Below, one piece after another: positions 7,268 to 15,079 of a DNA stretch of 23,663 nt. Each line of letters begins with the position of its first letter. Positions within the stretch are counted from its first letter, which is position 1. The DNA comes from DATLZB01 sp035574175. GTDB taxonomy: Bacteria; Pseudomonadota; Alphaproteobacteria; Rhizobiales; Hyphomicrobiaceae. The notes beneath the pieces were generated by a model. That model did not search any database. It was not told the origin of the DNA and saw only the letters and a list, made by a program, of their open reading frames with translations. Position numbers and translations under genes: made by a program. The stretch spans positions 1-23,663 of the forward strand of contig DATLZB010000132.1 in NCBI GenBank assembly GCA_035574175.1, in the 5' to 3' direction.

Positions 7268-7301
7268 GCGCCGTGGCCATCCCACGGCAGGGAGTGGGAT
7301 G
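7245..7301 (+). promoter_or_regulatory. Two adjacent hairpins between the PPTase and NRPS genes
   Basis: Hairpin 1 has perfect 9-bp arms CCACGGCGC (7245-7253) and GCGCCGTGG (7268-7276) around a 14-base loop that contains the PPTase stop codon. Hairpin 2 starts one base later with perfect 8-bp arms CATCCCAC (7278-7285) and GTGGGATG (7294-7301) around the loop GGCAGGGA. The loop carries most of the only purine-rich element (AGGGAG) before the NRPS ATG at 7307. Neither has a following T-run, so neither looks like a terminator. They may set translation or mRNA stability of the large synthetase relative to the transferase. The structures are seen in the sequence; the role is inference. Confidence 0.4.
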
Positions 7302-7306
7302 CCGCA

Positions 7307-10300
7307 ATGGTTCCATCTGCAGCTGAAGTCGTGGTGAAGCGGGGGGTCGGCGCGCGCGGCGCACCTTTGCTGCTTCACGAGCACTTCGAGACTCAGGCGC
7401 TGCTGCGTGGGGATCATCCGGCGGTCGAGTGCGCAGGCGAGATGCTCACCTACGCCGAGCTCGACGTTCTCGCCAACCGGATCGCCCACGCCCTGCGCCG
7501 GCGCGGGGTGAGGACCGGCGACCTGGTCGGCATCTATCTGTCGAAGTCGACGCGCCTGTTCGCGGCTCTGCTCGGTGTGCTCAAGGCGGGCGCCGGCTAC
7601 GTGCCCATCGATGCGAAGTTCCCTTTGGAACGCATCCGCGACATCCTCGCCGACAGCGGGGCGAGCGCGCTCATCACGGAGGGTGAACTGGCCGATGCCC
7701 TGCCGGAGAGGTTGCCGGCGCCCCTTCTCCGCCTCGATGCGCACCGCGAAGAGATTGCCGCTCAGCCGTGCACCGGACTGCCCGCAAGCGAGATTGGCCT
7801 CACTGCGGAAAATCTCTGCTACGTGATCTACACGTCGGGCTCGACCGGCCGGCCGAAGGGCGTGATGATCGAGCACCGCAATGCGAACGCATTCCTCGCC
7901 GCCTTCAAGGCTGTCTACGGGCTCACCAGCGCCGACCGCATCTATCAGGGATTCTCGACGGCGTTCGACGCATCGGTGGAGGAGATCTGGGGCGCCTTCT
8001 CGATCGGAGCCACCCTGGTCGTGCCGACCGAGTGCGTCGCCCGCTCGCCGCTCGATGTGGCGGATTTTCTGACCGCCAACCGCGTCACCTACTTCTCTAC
8101 GGTGCCGACCTTCCTCTCGATGATCGACCGCGAGCTGCCGACGGTGCGCGTGCTGGTGCTTGGCGGCGAGGTGTGCTCGAGCGATCTCGTGGCCCGCTGG
8201 GCCAAGCCCGGGCGGCGCATGCTCAACACCTACGGCCCGACCGAGGCGACGGTCGTCGCCACCTGGGCCGAATGCAGGCCCGGACGCCCGGTAACCATCG
8301 GGGTCGCCATGCCGGGCTACGAGACCTACGTCCTCGACGATGCCATGCGCCCGGTAAAACCTGGCGAAGAGGGTGAGCTTTATATCGGCGGCCCGGCCGT
8401 GGCGAGAGGCTATCTGAACCGGCCCGAACTGACGGCCGAGCGCTTCATCAAAAACCCGCTCAAGCCCTGCAGCATTGCCAGCGAACGCCTCTACCGCACG
8501 CACGATCTGGTACGCTTGACCGAGACGGGCGAGCTACAGTTCCTCGGCCGCGCCGACGGCCAGATCAAGATCAGGGGCTTCCGCGTCGAACTCTCCGAGA
8601 TCGAGGCCGTGCTGACGCAGCACTCGGCCATCCGTGCCGCGGCCGTTGCCGTGGTCGACACCGGCGGGCTCAGTGAGCTTGCGGCCTATGTCGTCGCCGA
8701 GCGCGAGCTCGGGGATGAGGATCGGGCGGCCATCGCCGAGCTCCTGCGCAGCCGGCTCCCGGACTACATGGTGCCGAAGTTCCTCGACAGAGTGTCGGCG
8801 CTGCCTCTGATGACCAGCGGCAAGATCGACCGCAAACGGCTGCCGCCTCCGGTCGCCCCTCTGATGGGCACCGCCCGCCACATCGTAGCCGCAGCGGACG
8901 AGCTCGAGCGTGCCATCGTGTCGGCCTGGGAGGCGGCGCTCGGCGTCTCGCCGATTTCCGTCGACGACGACTTCTTCCTCGACCTCGGCGGCCATTCCCT
9001 GCTGGCGGCCAAGGCGGTGACGCTGCTTAGGGCCAAGCTCAACTCCTCGCGCCCCTCCGTGCGCGACATCTATAAGCACCCCACGGTGCGGGCTCTCGCC
9101 CAACACTTTCGCGACATCGGCGTGACCGGCAGGGCTGCGCTGTCCGCAGCGGCCAATGCAGAACGGCAAACGCGGAGTCGAGCCGCGTTTTGCAGCGTGC
9201 ACTGGCTCGAGCGCTGGAGCGTGGTTGCGTTGCAGGCGCTCGCTCTCGTCCTCTACTATGGGCTCGTCGCCGCTCCCTTCGCCTATAGCGTGCTGATCAC
9301 CACCGCCGTGGTCGACGGTCACCTCGACCTCGGCGATGCGATCTGGATCTCGACCGCAGTCGGATTTGCGGCCTGGCCCAGCATGCTGTTGTTCAGCATC
9401 GCGCTCAAATGGCTCGTCATCGGGCGCTATCGGCCCGGGCACTACCCGGTGTGGAGCTTCTATTACTTCCGCTGGTGGCTGGTCAGCCGCTTCCAGGCGC
9501 TCAGCTGGTCGTACATGTTCGTCGGCACGCCGCTGATGAGCCTCTACTACCGGGCGATGGGCGCCAAGGTCGGCAAGGGCGTCGTCATCAATACGCCTCT
9601 GTGCACCACTTTCGACACCGTCTCGATCGGCGATCACGCCAGCATCGGCTCGGAGACACAACTGCTCGGCTACCGGGTCGAGAACGGCGTGCTGACCATC
9701 GGCCGCATCGATATCGGCAGCGACTGCTTCATCGGCATGCACTGCTGCCTGGGCCTCGACACGCGGATGGGCGACGGGGCGCGTCTCGACGACATGTCGC
9801 TTTTGGCCGACGGCATGCACATGGAGCGAGGTGAAGGCCGGCGCGGCACGCCCGCCATGCCGGCCGAGGTGCCGGTGCCAGGCGCGGCCGTACGCACACT
9901 GCGCCCGCGCCGCGCTTTCCTGTATGGCCTCGCTCACCTGCTGCTCATCTACGCGATGGGTTACTTCCTGATCCTGACCATGCTGCCAGCAGTGGCGCTC
10001 ATCGGCGGCGCACTGATCGTCGGCGGACCGCTGTGGGGGATCGGCGCGGCCTTCCTCTCCGTTCCCGTGTCGATCCTCTGGTACATGCTCGCCGTCATCC
10101 TCCTGAAGCGGCTCGCTACCGGCCGCATCGAGCACGGCATCTACCGGCTGGAGAGCGGAGCCTATCTGCGCCATTGGTTCCTCGACTACCTGATGCGCAA
10201 CACGCGCGCGATCCTGCTGCCGCTCTATGCCACCGTGTATTTCCCGCCCTTCCTGCGCCTGCTCGGCGCCAGGATCGGCAAGGATGTCGAGATCTCGACC

Positions 10301-11380
10301 GTCACCCAGATCTCCCCGGATCTGCTCAGCGTCGGCCACGGCAGCTTCCTGGCCGACGCCTGCCTGGTCGGCGGCGAACGCATCCATCGCGGCCTCGCCG
10401 AGATCCGTCCGGTCGCCATCGGCGAGAGGACCTTTGTGGGCAACAGCGCCATGGTGGCGGGCGGCCATGTGCTCGGCAGCAACGTGCTGATCGGCGTCAT
10501 GTCAACGCCGCCGGCCGAGTGGACGCTGGTGCCCCCCGGAACGCGGTGGCTCGGATCGCCGGGCTTTGCCTTGCCGCGCACGCAGTCGGACGCCTGCTTT
10601 GCCGAAACGGACACGTTTGCGCCGGGCAAGCGGGCGCGCCGGACGCGCGCCTTCATCGACGCCATGCGCGTGTCAATCCCCGGCATCGTGCTGATGGCGA
10701 GCCTGGTCGGGCTCGCGGCCGCCATGGTCGCCGGCTATCGCACGCTGCCGCTTTGGGCCGTGATCGGAGCACTGCCGGTTGCGGCAACGCTGCTCGCGGC
10801 GCTTTCCATCGGCGCGGCGGCCCTCATCAAGCGGCTCTTGATCGGCCGCATCGAACCCGTCGTGAAGCCCTTGTGGTCACCCTTCGTGTGGTTCAACGAA
10901 CTGGTCAACGGGGTCTACGAGAGCGTGGCCGCGCCAATCATGGCACCGATGCTCGGCACCCCGTTCGTGGCGCCGGCGCTGCGCGCCATGGGCTGCCGGA
11001 TCGGCAAGTGGTGCTTCATCGAGACCACGCTCTTCTCCGAGTTCGATCTGGTGGAGATCGGCGACCACGCCGCCCTCAACCTCGGCGCCACCGTCCAGAC
11101 CCACCTGTTCGAAGATCGCATCTTCAAGGCCGATCACCTGCGGTTGGGCGAAGGTGCAAGTGTCGGCAACATGAGCGTCGTGCTCTATGGCACCGACATG
11201 GGCCCGGGCTCCTCCCTCGGACCGCTCTCGGTGCTGATGAAGGGCGAAAGGCTGCCGCCGTCCACGCGCTGGAGCGGCATACCTTGCGAACAGATCGCGG
11301 CCGAGCCGGTACGGCCCAGGCCTTGGCTTCCCCGGAGAGGGACGCGGCAGGCCCCGATCGCGGTCCGCGCGTCGGTTTGA
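7307..11380 (+). CDS. Pls/PosA-type membrane NRPS (A-T-membrane/beta-helix architecture), predicted poly(basic amino acid) synthetase
   Basis: This 1357-residue single-module synthetase has an adenylation domain at about residues 25-510 with all core motifs: YTSGSTGRPKG (from 175), FDASVEEIW (220-228), NTYGPTEATV (307-316), GRADGQIKIRGFRVELSEIE (about 414) and GKIDRK (Lys506). The carrier domain follows with DLGGHSLLAAKAV, attachment Ser564. No condensation, thioesterase or reductase domain is present. The rest has six membrane segments (about 638-668, 678-706, 871-908, 911-936, 1123-1146, 1149-1178) and three hexapeptide beta-helix domains (about 746-850, 983-1090, 1225-1335). Two of these end in a P-P-(G/S)-T-R-W-x-G-(S/I)-P motif. 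Length and order match the epsilon-poly-L-lysine synthetase Pls (about 1319 residues), which joins amino acids through side-chain amines without a classical C domain. Specificity residues read D-A-E-S-V-G-T-V-V-K, close to lysine. The product is inferred, not shown. Confidence 0.93.
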   Translation: MVPSAAEVVVKRGVGARGAPLLLHEHFETQALLRGDHPAVECAGEMLTYAELDVLANRIAHALRRRGVRTGDLVGIYLSKSTRLFAALLGVLKAGAGYVPIDAKFPLERIRDILADSGASALITEGELADALPERLPAPLLRLDAHREEIAAQPCTGLPASEIGLTAENLCYVIYTSGSTGRPKGVMIEHRNANAFLAAFKAVYGLTSADRIYQGFSTAFDASVEEIWGAFSIGATLVVPTECVARSPLDVADFLTANRVTYFSTVPTFLSMIDRELPTVRVLVLGGEVCSSDLVARWAKPGRRMLNTYGPTEATVVATWAECRPGRPVTIGVAMPGYETYVLDDAMRPVKPGEEGELYIGGPAVARGYLNRPELTAERFIKNPLKPCSIASERLYRTHDLVRLTETGELQFLGRADGQIKIRGFRVELSEIEAVLTQHSAIRAAAVAVVDTGGLSELAAYVVAERELGDEDRAAIAELLRSRLPDYMVPKFLDRVSALPLMTSGKIDRKRLPPPVAPLMGTARHIVAAADELERAIVSAWEAALGVSPISVDDDFFLDLGGHSLLAAKAVTLLRAKLNSSRPSVRDIYKHPTVRALAQHFRDIGVTGRAALSAAANAERQTRSRAAFCSVHWLERWSVVALQALALVLYYGLVAAPFAYSVLITTAVVDGHLDLGDAIWISTAVGFAAWPSMLLFSIALKWLVIGRYRPGHYPVWSFYYFRWWLVSRFQALSWSYMFVGTPLMSLYYRAMGAKVGKGVVINTPLCTTFDTVSIGDHASIGSETQLLGYRVENGVLTIGRIDIGSDCFIGMHCCLGLDTRMGDGARLDDMSLLADGMHMERGEGRRGTPAMPAEVPVPGAAVRTLRPRRAFLYGLAHLLLIYAMGYFLILTMLPAVALIGGALIVGGPLWGIGAAFLSVPVSILWYMLAVILLKRLATGRIEHGIYRLESGAYLRHWFLDYLMRNTRAILLPLYATVYFPPFLRLLGARIGKDVEISTVTQISPDLLSVGHGSFLADACLVGGERIHRGLAEIRPVAIGERTFVGNSAMVAGGHVLGSNVLIGVMSTPPAEWTLVPPGTRWLGSPGFALPRTQSDACFAETDTFAPGKRARRTRAFIDAMRVSIPGIVLMASLVGLAAAMVAGYRTLPLWAVIGALPVAATLLAALSIGAAALIKRLLIGRIEPVVKPLWSPFVWFNELVNGVYESVAAPIMAPMLGTPFVAPALRAMGCRIGKWCFIETTLFSEFDLVEIGDHAALNLGATVQTHLFEDRIFKADHLRLGEGASVGNMSVVLYGTDMGPGSSLGPLSVLMKGERLPPSTRWSGIPCEQIAAEPVRPRPWLPRRGTRQAPIAVRASV

Positions 11381-11387
11381 AAACAAG

Positions 11388-11421
11388 ATCCCGGATCGGG
11401 ACCCCGCGCCCGATCCGGGAT
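11388..11421. terminator. GC-rich hairpin between convergent genes
   Basis: Perfect 13-bp arms ATCCCGGATCGGG (11388-11400) and CCCGATCCGGGAT (11409-11421) enclose an 8-base loop, 7 bp after the NRPS stop. On the minus strand the stem is followed by GATCTTGTTTTC, a partial T-tract that suits the convergent porin gene. On the plus strand no T-run follows. It is most likely a bidirectional terminator serving both genes. Confidence 0.6.
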
Positions 11422-11463
11422 AGTCAAACCCGGCACCCGTCGGGGCCGGGCCCGCCCCCGCGC

Positions 11464-12279
11464 TTAGTATTCGAAGGTCAGACGTGCGACAACGGCCCCG
11501 TCGCAGCGCCCGGAGCAGTCGCCAGCGATGTTCTCCGGCACGTCGATGGTGTCGAAGTAGCGCAGATCAAACTCGAAGTAGTCGGCGAAGATGAAGGAAA
11601 TGCCGACGTTCCAATACCAGTAGTCGTAACCGCCGTCGCCCTCGTCGCCTTCGCTGTAGGCGAGGGTGGCGCTGATGGAAGGCTGCACCCCGCCGAACGG
11701 CGTCAGCGCGCGGGTCAGCGTGCCCTCGAACACCCAGTTGTCGCCGACCTCCCCGAAGTAGTCGGGCGAGTAATAGACGGTGAAGCTGCCGGTCAGGGCG
11801 TCGTGCAGCTTGCCGCTGACGGCGCCTTTGATCTCGGTATAGTCGAGGTCGCGCCGCCGACCGAGGCTGTCAACGGTGCCGAATGAGCCGGGATAAGCGT
11901 AATGGATCACGCCGATGTCCCACTCGAGGGGACCCAGCCGGTTCTTGATGCCGGCGTAAACGTCGAGTTCCGCATCGGCAACCTCGTGGAAGCGGCCGGC
12001 GCCGTCCTGCACCCTGCCGAAATCGACGTTGGTCGCCCACAGGCCAACGTAGAACCAGCGAAAGCCGAGATCGACGCCGCCCGCGACCGCCGCGCTCTCT
12101 CGGGTCTGCGTAAAGCCGCGGAAGCGATAGTCGGAGGCGATGCCGACATTGGCGGAAAAGGTAAAGTCCTGCTGTCCTCCCGCCTCATCGGCAGCACCAG
12201 GGGTCGGCGCTGCGCAGGCCACCAGAACGGCGAGCGTCAGTGCGATAGCAGGCCCTTGCTTGGAGGCGTTGCCCGGCAT
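11464..12279 (-). CDS. TorF-family putative outer-membrane porin
   Basis: This 271-residue exported barrel protein begins with a Sec signal peptide (ALTLAVLVACAAPTPGAADE, about residues 12-31). It then shows the hallmark of the TorF/Gcw_chp family: FSANVGIASDYRFRGFTQTRESAAVAGGVDLGF. Alternating aromatic beta strands follow throughout (VDFGRVQD, LEWDIGVIHYAYPG, DLDYTEIKGAVSGKL, YYSPDYFGEVG, YDYWYWNVGISFIF). The C-terminus VARLTFEY ends in an aromatic residue, as expected for Bam-dependent insertion. Substrate specificity is unknown for this family. A good ribosome-binding site (GGCAGGAGACC) precedes the ATG. The gene is convergent with the NRPS gene and divergent from a second barrel gene. There is a Cys pair near the end (DCSGRC), which is unusual for a barrel loop. 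Confidence 0.88.
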   Translation of the reverse strand: MPGNASKQGPAIALTLAVLVACAAPTPGAADEAGGQQDFTFSANVGIASDYRFRGFTQTRESAAVAGGVDLGFRWFYVGLWATNVDFGRVQDGAGRFHEVADAELDVYAGIKNRLGPLEWDIGVIHYAYPGSFGTVDSLGRRRDLDYTEIKGAVSGKLHDALTGSFTVYYSPDYFGEVGDNWVFEGTLTRALTPFGGVQPSISATLAYSEGDEGDGGYDYWYWNVGISFIFADYFEFDLRYFDTIDVPENIAGDCSGRCDGAVVARLTFEY

Positions 12280-12680
12280 TCACGGTCTCCTGCCTTGAAG
12301 AACTCAAGCGCCAATGTTCACAGGCCAAGCTGCGTAAGGCGCTCCGCGCGCCGACGCTGATCTGATTCGCAGCGTTGCCACAACATTGAAGGAGCCGCCC
12401 CGCGTTCCCGCACGCTCCGGCGTGGCCCTAACGCCACCAGGCTCGTCCACCGGCGCCGATGCCGTTTACCGTTCGCTAACGAATTGTCTCCGCGCAGCTA
12501 CACCCCATGGTGCACACGCGCGCCCTACTCGACATCGGTGGCGAATCACCACCCTACTCCGCCGCGAACGGCTGGATTCCGTGGGCCTGGTACGATTGTG
12601 CTGTGCGTGGCGTTGCCGTGCCTGCTGAAGGTCCACGCCAGCTCCCTGCGATCAGCCTACAGTCGATGAAAGGACGATCC
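12280..12680. other. Divergent intergenic region between two outer-membrane protein genes
   Basis: About 400 bp separate the TorF-like gene (minus) and the second barrel gene (plus). The region must hold both promoters. No family-like protein is encoded, and the open frame that extends the right-hand barrel leftwards to 12507 has no signal-peptide sense and no ribosome-binding site. By eye I could not place a confident -35/-10 pair. The AAAGGA element at 12668-12673 is the ribosome-binding site for the gene at 12681. Confidence 0.5.
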
Positions 12681-13454
12681 ATGAAGAAGCTCCTGCCCGC
12701 GATCGTGGCGATGGTCGCGGCCGCCTTGTTTGCCGGCGGCGCGCACGCGAACGGCACAGGCTCGATCAAGGACGCGCCGCTCATCATGCCGACCGGCTGG
12801 TCGGGCTTTTACTTCGGCGCCGGCGTCGGCTACGGCGACGTGGTGATCGACAATAACTATTTCGACACGAGCGGCGCCGGCACGTTTCTGTCGGAGCGCG
12901 ACGAGGGCGGACGCGGCGGCCTTGGCACCGTCATTCTCGGCTTCGATCGGCAGATTGGCGAGCGCTGGGTGATCGGTGCTTTCGTCGACTTCGATTGGAC
13001 GGACATAGATCTGCATTCTCGGGTGAACAACGATCCCGAAGACACGCTGAGCTTGGAGTGGATGTGGGCGGTCGGCGGCCGCGTCGGCTACCTGTTCAAC
13101 CCGAGCACGCTGATCTACTTCGCTGGCGGGTTCACGCAGGCTCACTTCGACAATGACGGCTATTACGAGATCGTAGATCCCGGTCCCCCCGTGACGTCGT
13201 TTCCTGGCAAGTCATCAGTGACCCATAACGGCTTCTTTGTGGCCTTCGGGCTCGAGACGATGCTAACGTCGAACCTCTTCCTACGCGGTGAGATGCGCTA
13301 CTCTGAGTACGATGGCGAGATCATCAATAGCGGCGTGCTCGCCTCGAGCGATACGTTTACCGACGAGCAGGAGCCCACCGTTTGGACCGGCCGCTTCACC
13401 CTCACCTACAAGATCCCCCACGGCCATCGCACCTACGAAGACCCGATGAAGTAG
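12681..13454 (+). CDS. Outer-membrane beta-barrel protein (Opa/Omp25-like)
   Basis: This 257-residue protein opens with a Sec signal peptide (MKKLLPAIVAMVAAALFAGGAHA). The mature part opens in the usual way for alphaproteobacterial small barrels, GWSGFYFGAGVGYGD, and continues with strands such as GLGTVILGFDRQIGERWVIGA, EWMWAVGGRVGYLF, NPSTLIYFAGGFTQAHF and NGFFVAFGLETMLTSNLF. FLRGEMRYSEYD precedes the closing strand WTGRFTLTYKI. This matches the eight-stranded Opa/OmpA-type barrel family (Omp25/Omp31-like). A tail of about 12 polar residues follows the last strand, so the protein does not end in the usual aromatic residue. ATG 12681 is chosen for its AAAGGA site; an ATG 15 bases earlier is also possible. 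The expected role is structural or envelope integrity. A strong terminator follows the gene. Confidence 0.85.
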   Translation: MKKLLPAIVAMVAAALFAGGAHANGTGSIKDAPLIMPTGWSGFYFGAGVGYGDVVIDNNYFDTSGAGTFLSERDEGGRGGLGTVILGFDRQIGERWVIGAFVDFDWTDIDLHSRVNNDPEDTLSLEWMWAVGGRVGYLFNPSTLIYFAGGFTQAHFDNDGYYEIVDPGPPVTSFPGKSSVTHNGFFVAFGLETMLTSNLFLRGEMRYSEYDGEIINSGVLASSDTFTDEQEPTVWTGRFTLTYKIPHGHRTYEDPMK

Positions 13455-13483
13455 GGCGCTACGGCTGACGCAGCGACCTTAGC

Positions 13484-13507
13484 GGGCCGCCCCTTGGCGG
13501 CCCTTTC
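13484..13507 (+). terminator. Rho-independent terminator
   Basis: GGGCCGCC (13484-13491) and GGCGGCCC (13496-13503) form a perfect 8-bp GC stem with loop CCTT, followed by TTTCTG. It lies 30 bp after the barrel gene stop and between it and the convergent oxidoreductase gene. The T-run is short but falls in the right place for the plus strand. Confidence 0.75.
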
Positions 13508-13541
13508 TGCTGAAGGTCTTCGTCTTTCAAAAGGCACAGCC

Positions 13542-14516
13542 TCACGGCAGCAGAACCGTGGCGCCGGTGGTCTTGCGGGCCTCGAGGTCGCGGTGGGCCT
13601 GCGCCGCGTCTTTCAAGGCGTAGGTCTGGTTGACCTGGATCTTCACGATGCCCTTGCCGACCATCTCGAACAGGTCGTTGGCGTTGGCGAGCAGGTCCTC
13701 GCGCTTGGCCGTGTAGGTGACGAGCGTCGGACGGGTAGCAAACAGCGAGCCCTTTTGCGCCAAGGTTATGATATCGAATGCCTGGACGGGGCCTGAGGAG
13801 TTGCCGAAGCTCACCCAAAGGCCGAAGGGCTTCAGGCAGTCGAGCGAGGCAGGAAAGGTGTCCTTGCCGACCGAGTCGTAGACCACGTCACAGCCCTTGC
13901 CGCCGGTGATCTCCTTCACGCGCGCAACGAAGTTGTCGGTGCGGTAGTTGATCACGTGGGTGCAGCCGTTTGCCTTGGCGAGTCTGGCCTTCTCTTCGGA
14001 GCCGACGGTGCCGATGATGGTGGCCCCGAGGTGGCGCGCCCACTGGCAGGCGATGAGGCCGATGCCGCCCGCCGCCGCGTGCAGCAGCATGACCGTGCCC
14101 GGGCCGACCTTGTAGGTCTGGCGCAGCAGATAGCGCACCGTCATGCCCTTCAGCATCATCGAGCCCGCCGTCTTGTAATCGATGCCGTCGGGCAGCCTGA
14201 CGACACGGTCGGCAGCAATCAGGCGCTCCTCGGCGTAGGCACCCGGCTGGCTCGCATAGGCCACGCGGTCGCCGACCTTGAGGTCGGTCACGCCCGCACC
14301 CACGGCCACCACTTCACCGGCCCCCTCGCTGCCGATCACCACCGGCAGACTTCCCAAGTTGTAGAGGCCGCTTCTGTGGTACGTATCGATGTAATTGAGG
14401 CCGACGGCGTGCTGCTTGAGCTTGATCTGGCCAGCCGCCGGGGCGCCGACGTCGACCGGCTCCCATTTCATCACTTCGGGGCCGCCGTGCTGATGAATGC
14501 GGATGGCATGGGCCAT
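13542..14516 (-). CDS. qor: NADPH:quinone oxidoreductase (zinc-free MDR family)
   Basis: This 324-residue cytosolic enzyme of the medium-chain dehydrogenase family is expected to reduce quinones with NADPH, probably as a detoxification step. It has the GroES-like N-terminal part (AIRIHQHGGPEVMKWEPVDV; GLNYIDTYHRSGLY; PVVIGSEGAGEVVAVGAGV) and the nucleotide-binding motif HAAAGGIGLIACQWA (about residues 146-160). The later stretch DVVYDSVGKDTFPASLDCLKP is typical of QorA. The structural and catalytic zinc ligands of alcohol dehydrogenases are absent, as expected. Length agrees with E. coli Qor (327). The start at 14516 has a strong AGGAGGAAAG site; the open frame to 14804 runs into the oppositely transcribed lipoprotein gene and is discarded. 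Confidence 0.94.
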   Translation of the reverse strand: MAHAIRIHQHGGPEVMKWEPVDVGAPAAGQIKLKQHAVGLNYIDTYHRSGLYNLGSLPVVIGSEGAGEVVAVGAGVTDLKVGDRVAYASQPGAYAEERLIAADRVVRLPDGIDYKTAGSMMLKGMTVRYLLRQTYKVGPGTVMLLHAAAGGIGLIACQWARHLGATIIGTVGSEEKARLAKANGCTHVINYRTDNFVARVKEITGGKGCDVVYDSVGKDTFPASLDCLKPFGLWVSFGNSSGPVQAFDIITLAQKGSLFATRPTLVTYTAKREDLLANANDLFEMVGKGIVKIQVNQTYALKDAAQAHRDLEARKTTGATVLLP

Positions 14517-14616
14517 GGCTTTCCTCCTGGTACCTGTTGCTCGGGCGCACCCTTGCGCCACACCAGTGCCACGCATGCCTTCTATGGGCTCTGAATTTGC
14601 TGCACAAGAGAGGCAT

Positions 14617-15066
14617 ATGTCTGATTGCCGCCGTTCTCCCGCCGTTGGGTGCGTTGCGCTCGCGCCGGTTCTGCTGTGCGCCCTTGCCGCCTGCAGCGGA
14701 TTCGGAAGCTGGACGCAGCTCGGCGGCAAACAATCCTGCAACGACGACAGCGCCGCCTGCATCGCCGAGCGGGGTGCGCTCCTGCGCACCATGCTCGGCG
14801 ACAAGACGCGAAGCTGGGTGCGGGAACCGGCAAGTCCTGAATCCTATGCCTCGGGCGTGCGCATGTTCGCCTTCAAAGGGCGCAAGCGCGAGCTCACCTG
14901 CGAGGAACTCGCCATCGGTCGCAAGGAGGCCGACGCGGCGCCGGTCGTGTTGCGCGGGGAAAGTGCCAAAGGCCTGTCACCCGCGCAGGTATCACGCGGC
15001 GTCATGCTGGCAGCGGAGGTCTCGCGCGAGCTGCAGAGCGAGATCAAGCGCCGGTGCGGGGCGTGA
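14617..15066 (+). CDS. Small predicted lipoprotein
   Basis: This 149-residue protein has a lipoprotein signal peptide: positively charged start (MSDCRRS), a hydrophobic core and the lipobox LAAC with Cys26 as the lipidated residue. The mature part is short and polar, with four Cys including SCNDDSAAC and LTCEEL. It has a segment ELAIGRKEADAAPVVLRGESAKGL, followed by a helix rich in Glu/Arg (GVMLAAEVSRELQSEIKRRCG). No family recognised. It would sit at the periplasmic face of the inner or outer membrane. GAGAGG precedes the ATG. The methyltransferase gene starts 13 bp downstream, so the two are probably one operon, but no functional link is evident. Confidence 0.75.
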   Translation: MSDCRRSPAVGCVALAPVLLCALAACSGFGSWTQLGGKQSCNDDSAACIAERGALLRTMLGDKTRSWVREPASPESYASGVRMFAFKGRKRELTCEELAIGRKEADAAPVVLRGESAKGLSPAQVSRGVMLAAEVSRELQSEIKRRCGA

Positions 15067-15079
15067 GGGGTAGCGCCCC

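Noticed and set aside
6815..8503. Long minus-strand open frame of 562 codons opposite the PPTase and NRPS start
   Set aside because: It lies antisense to two genes with full sets of family motifs, and its composition (Arg/His/Gly/Asp-rich, no family motif) is typical of shadow frames in GC-rich coding DNA.
8534..10468. Minus-strand open frame of 644 codons inside the NRPS gene
   Set aside because: It is antisense to the A, carrier and membrane domains of the NRPS. Its low-complexity Asp/Gly/His/Arg composition and lack of motifs mark it as a shadow.
10033..11886. Plus-strand open frame of 617 codons crossing the NRPS end and the porin gene
   Set aside because: It overlaps the NRPS in another frame and then runs antisense through a clear porin gene and the hairpin between them. 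The translation is Arg/Pro-rich nonsense.
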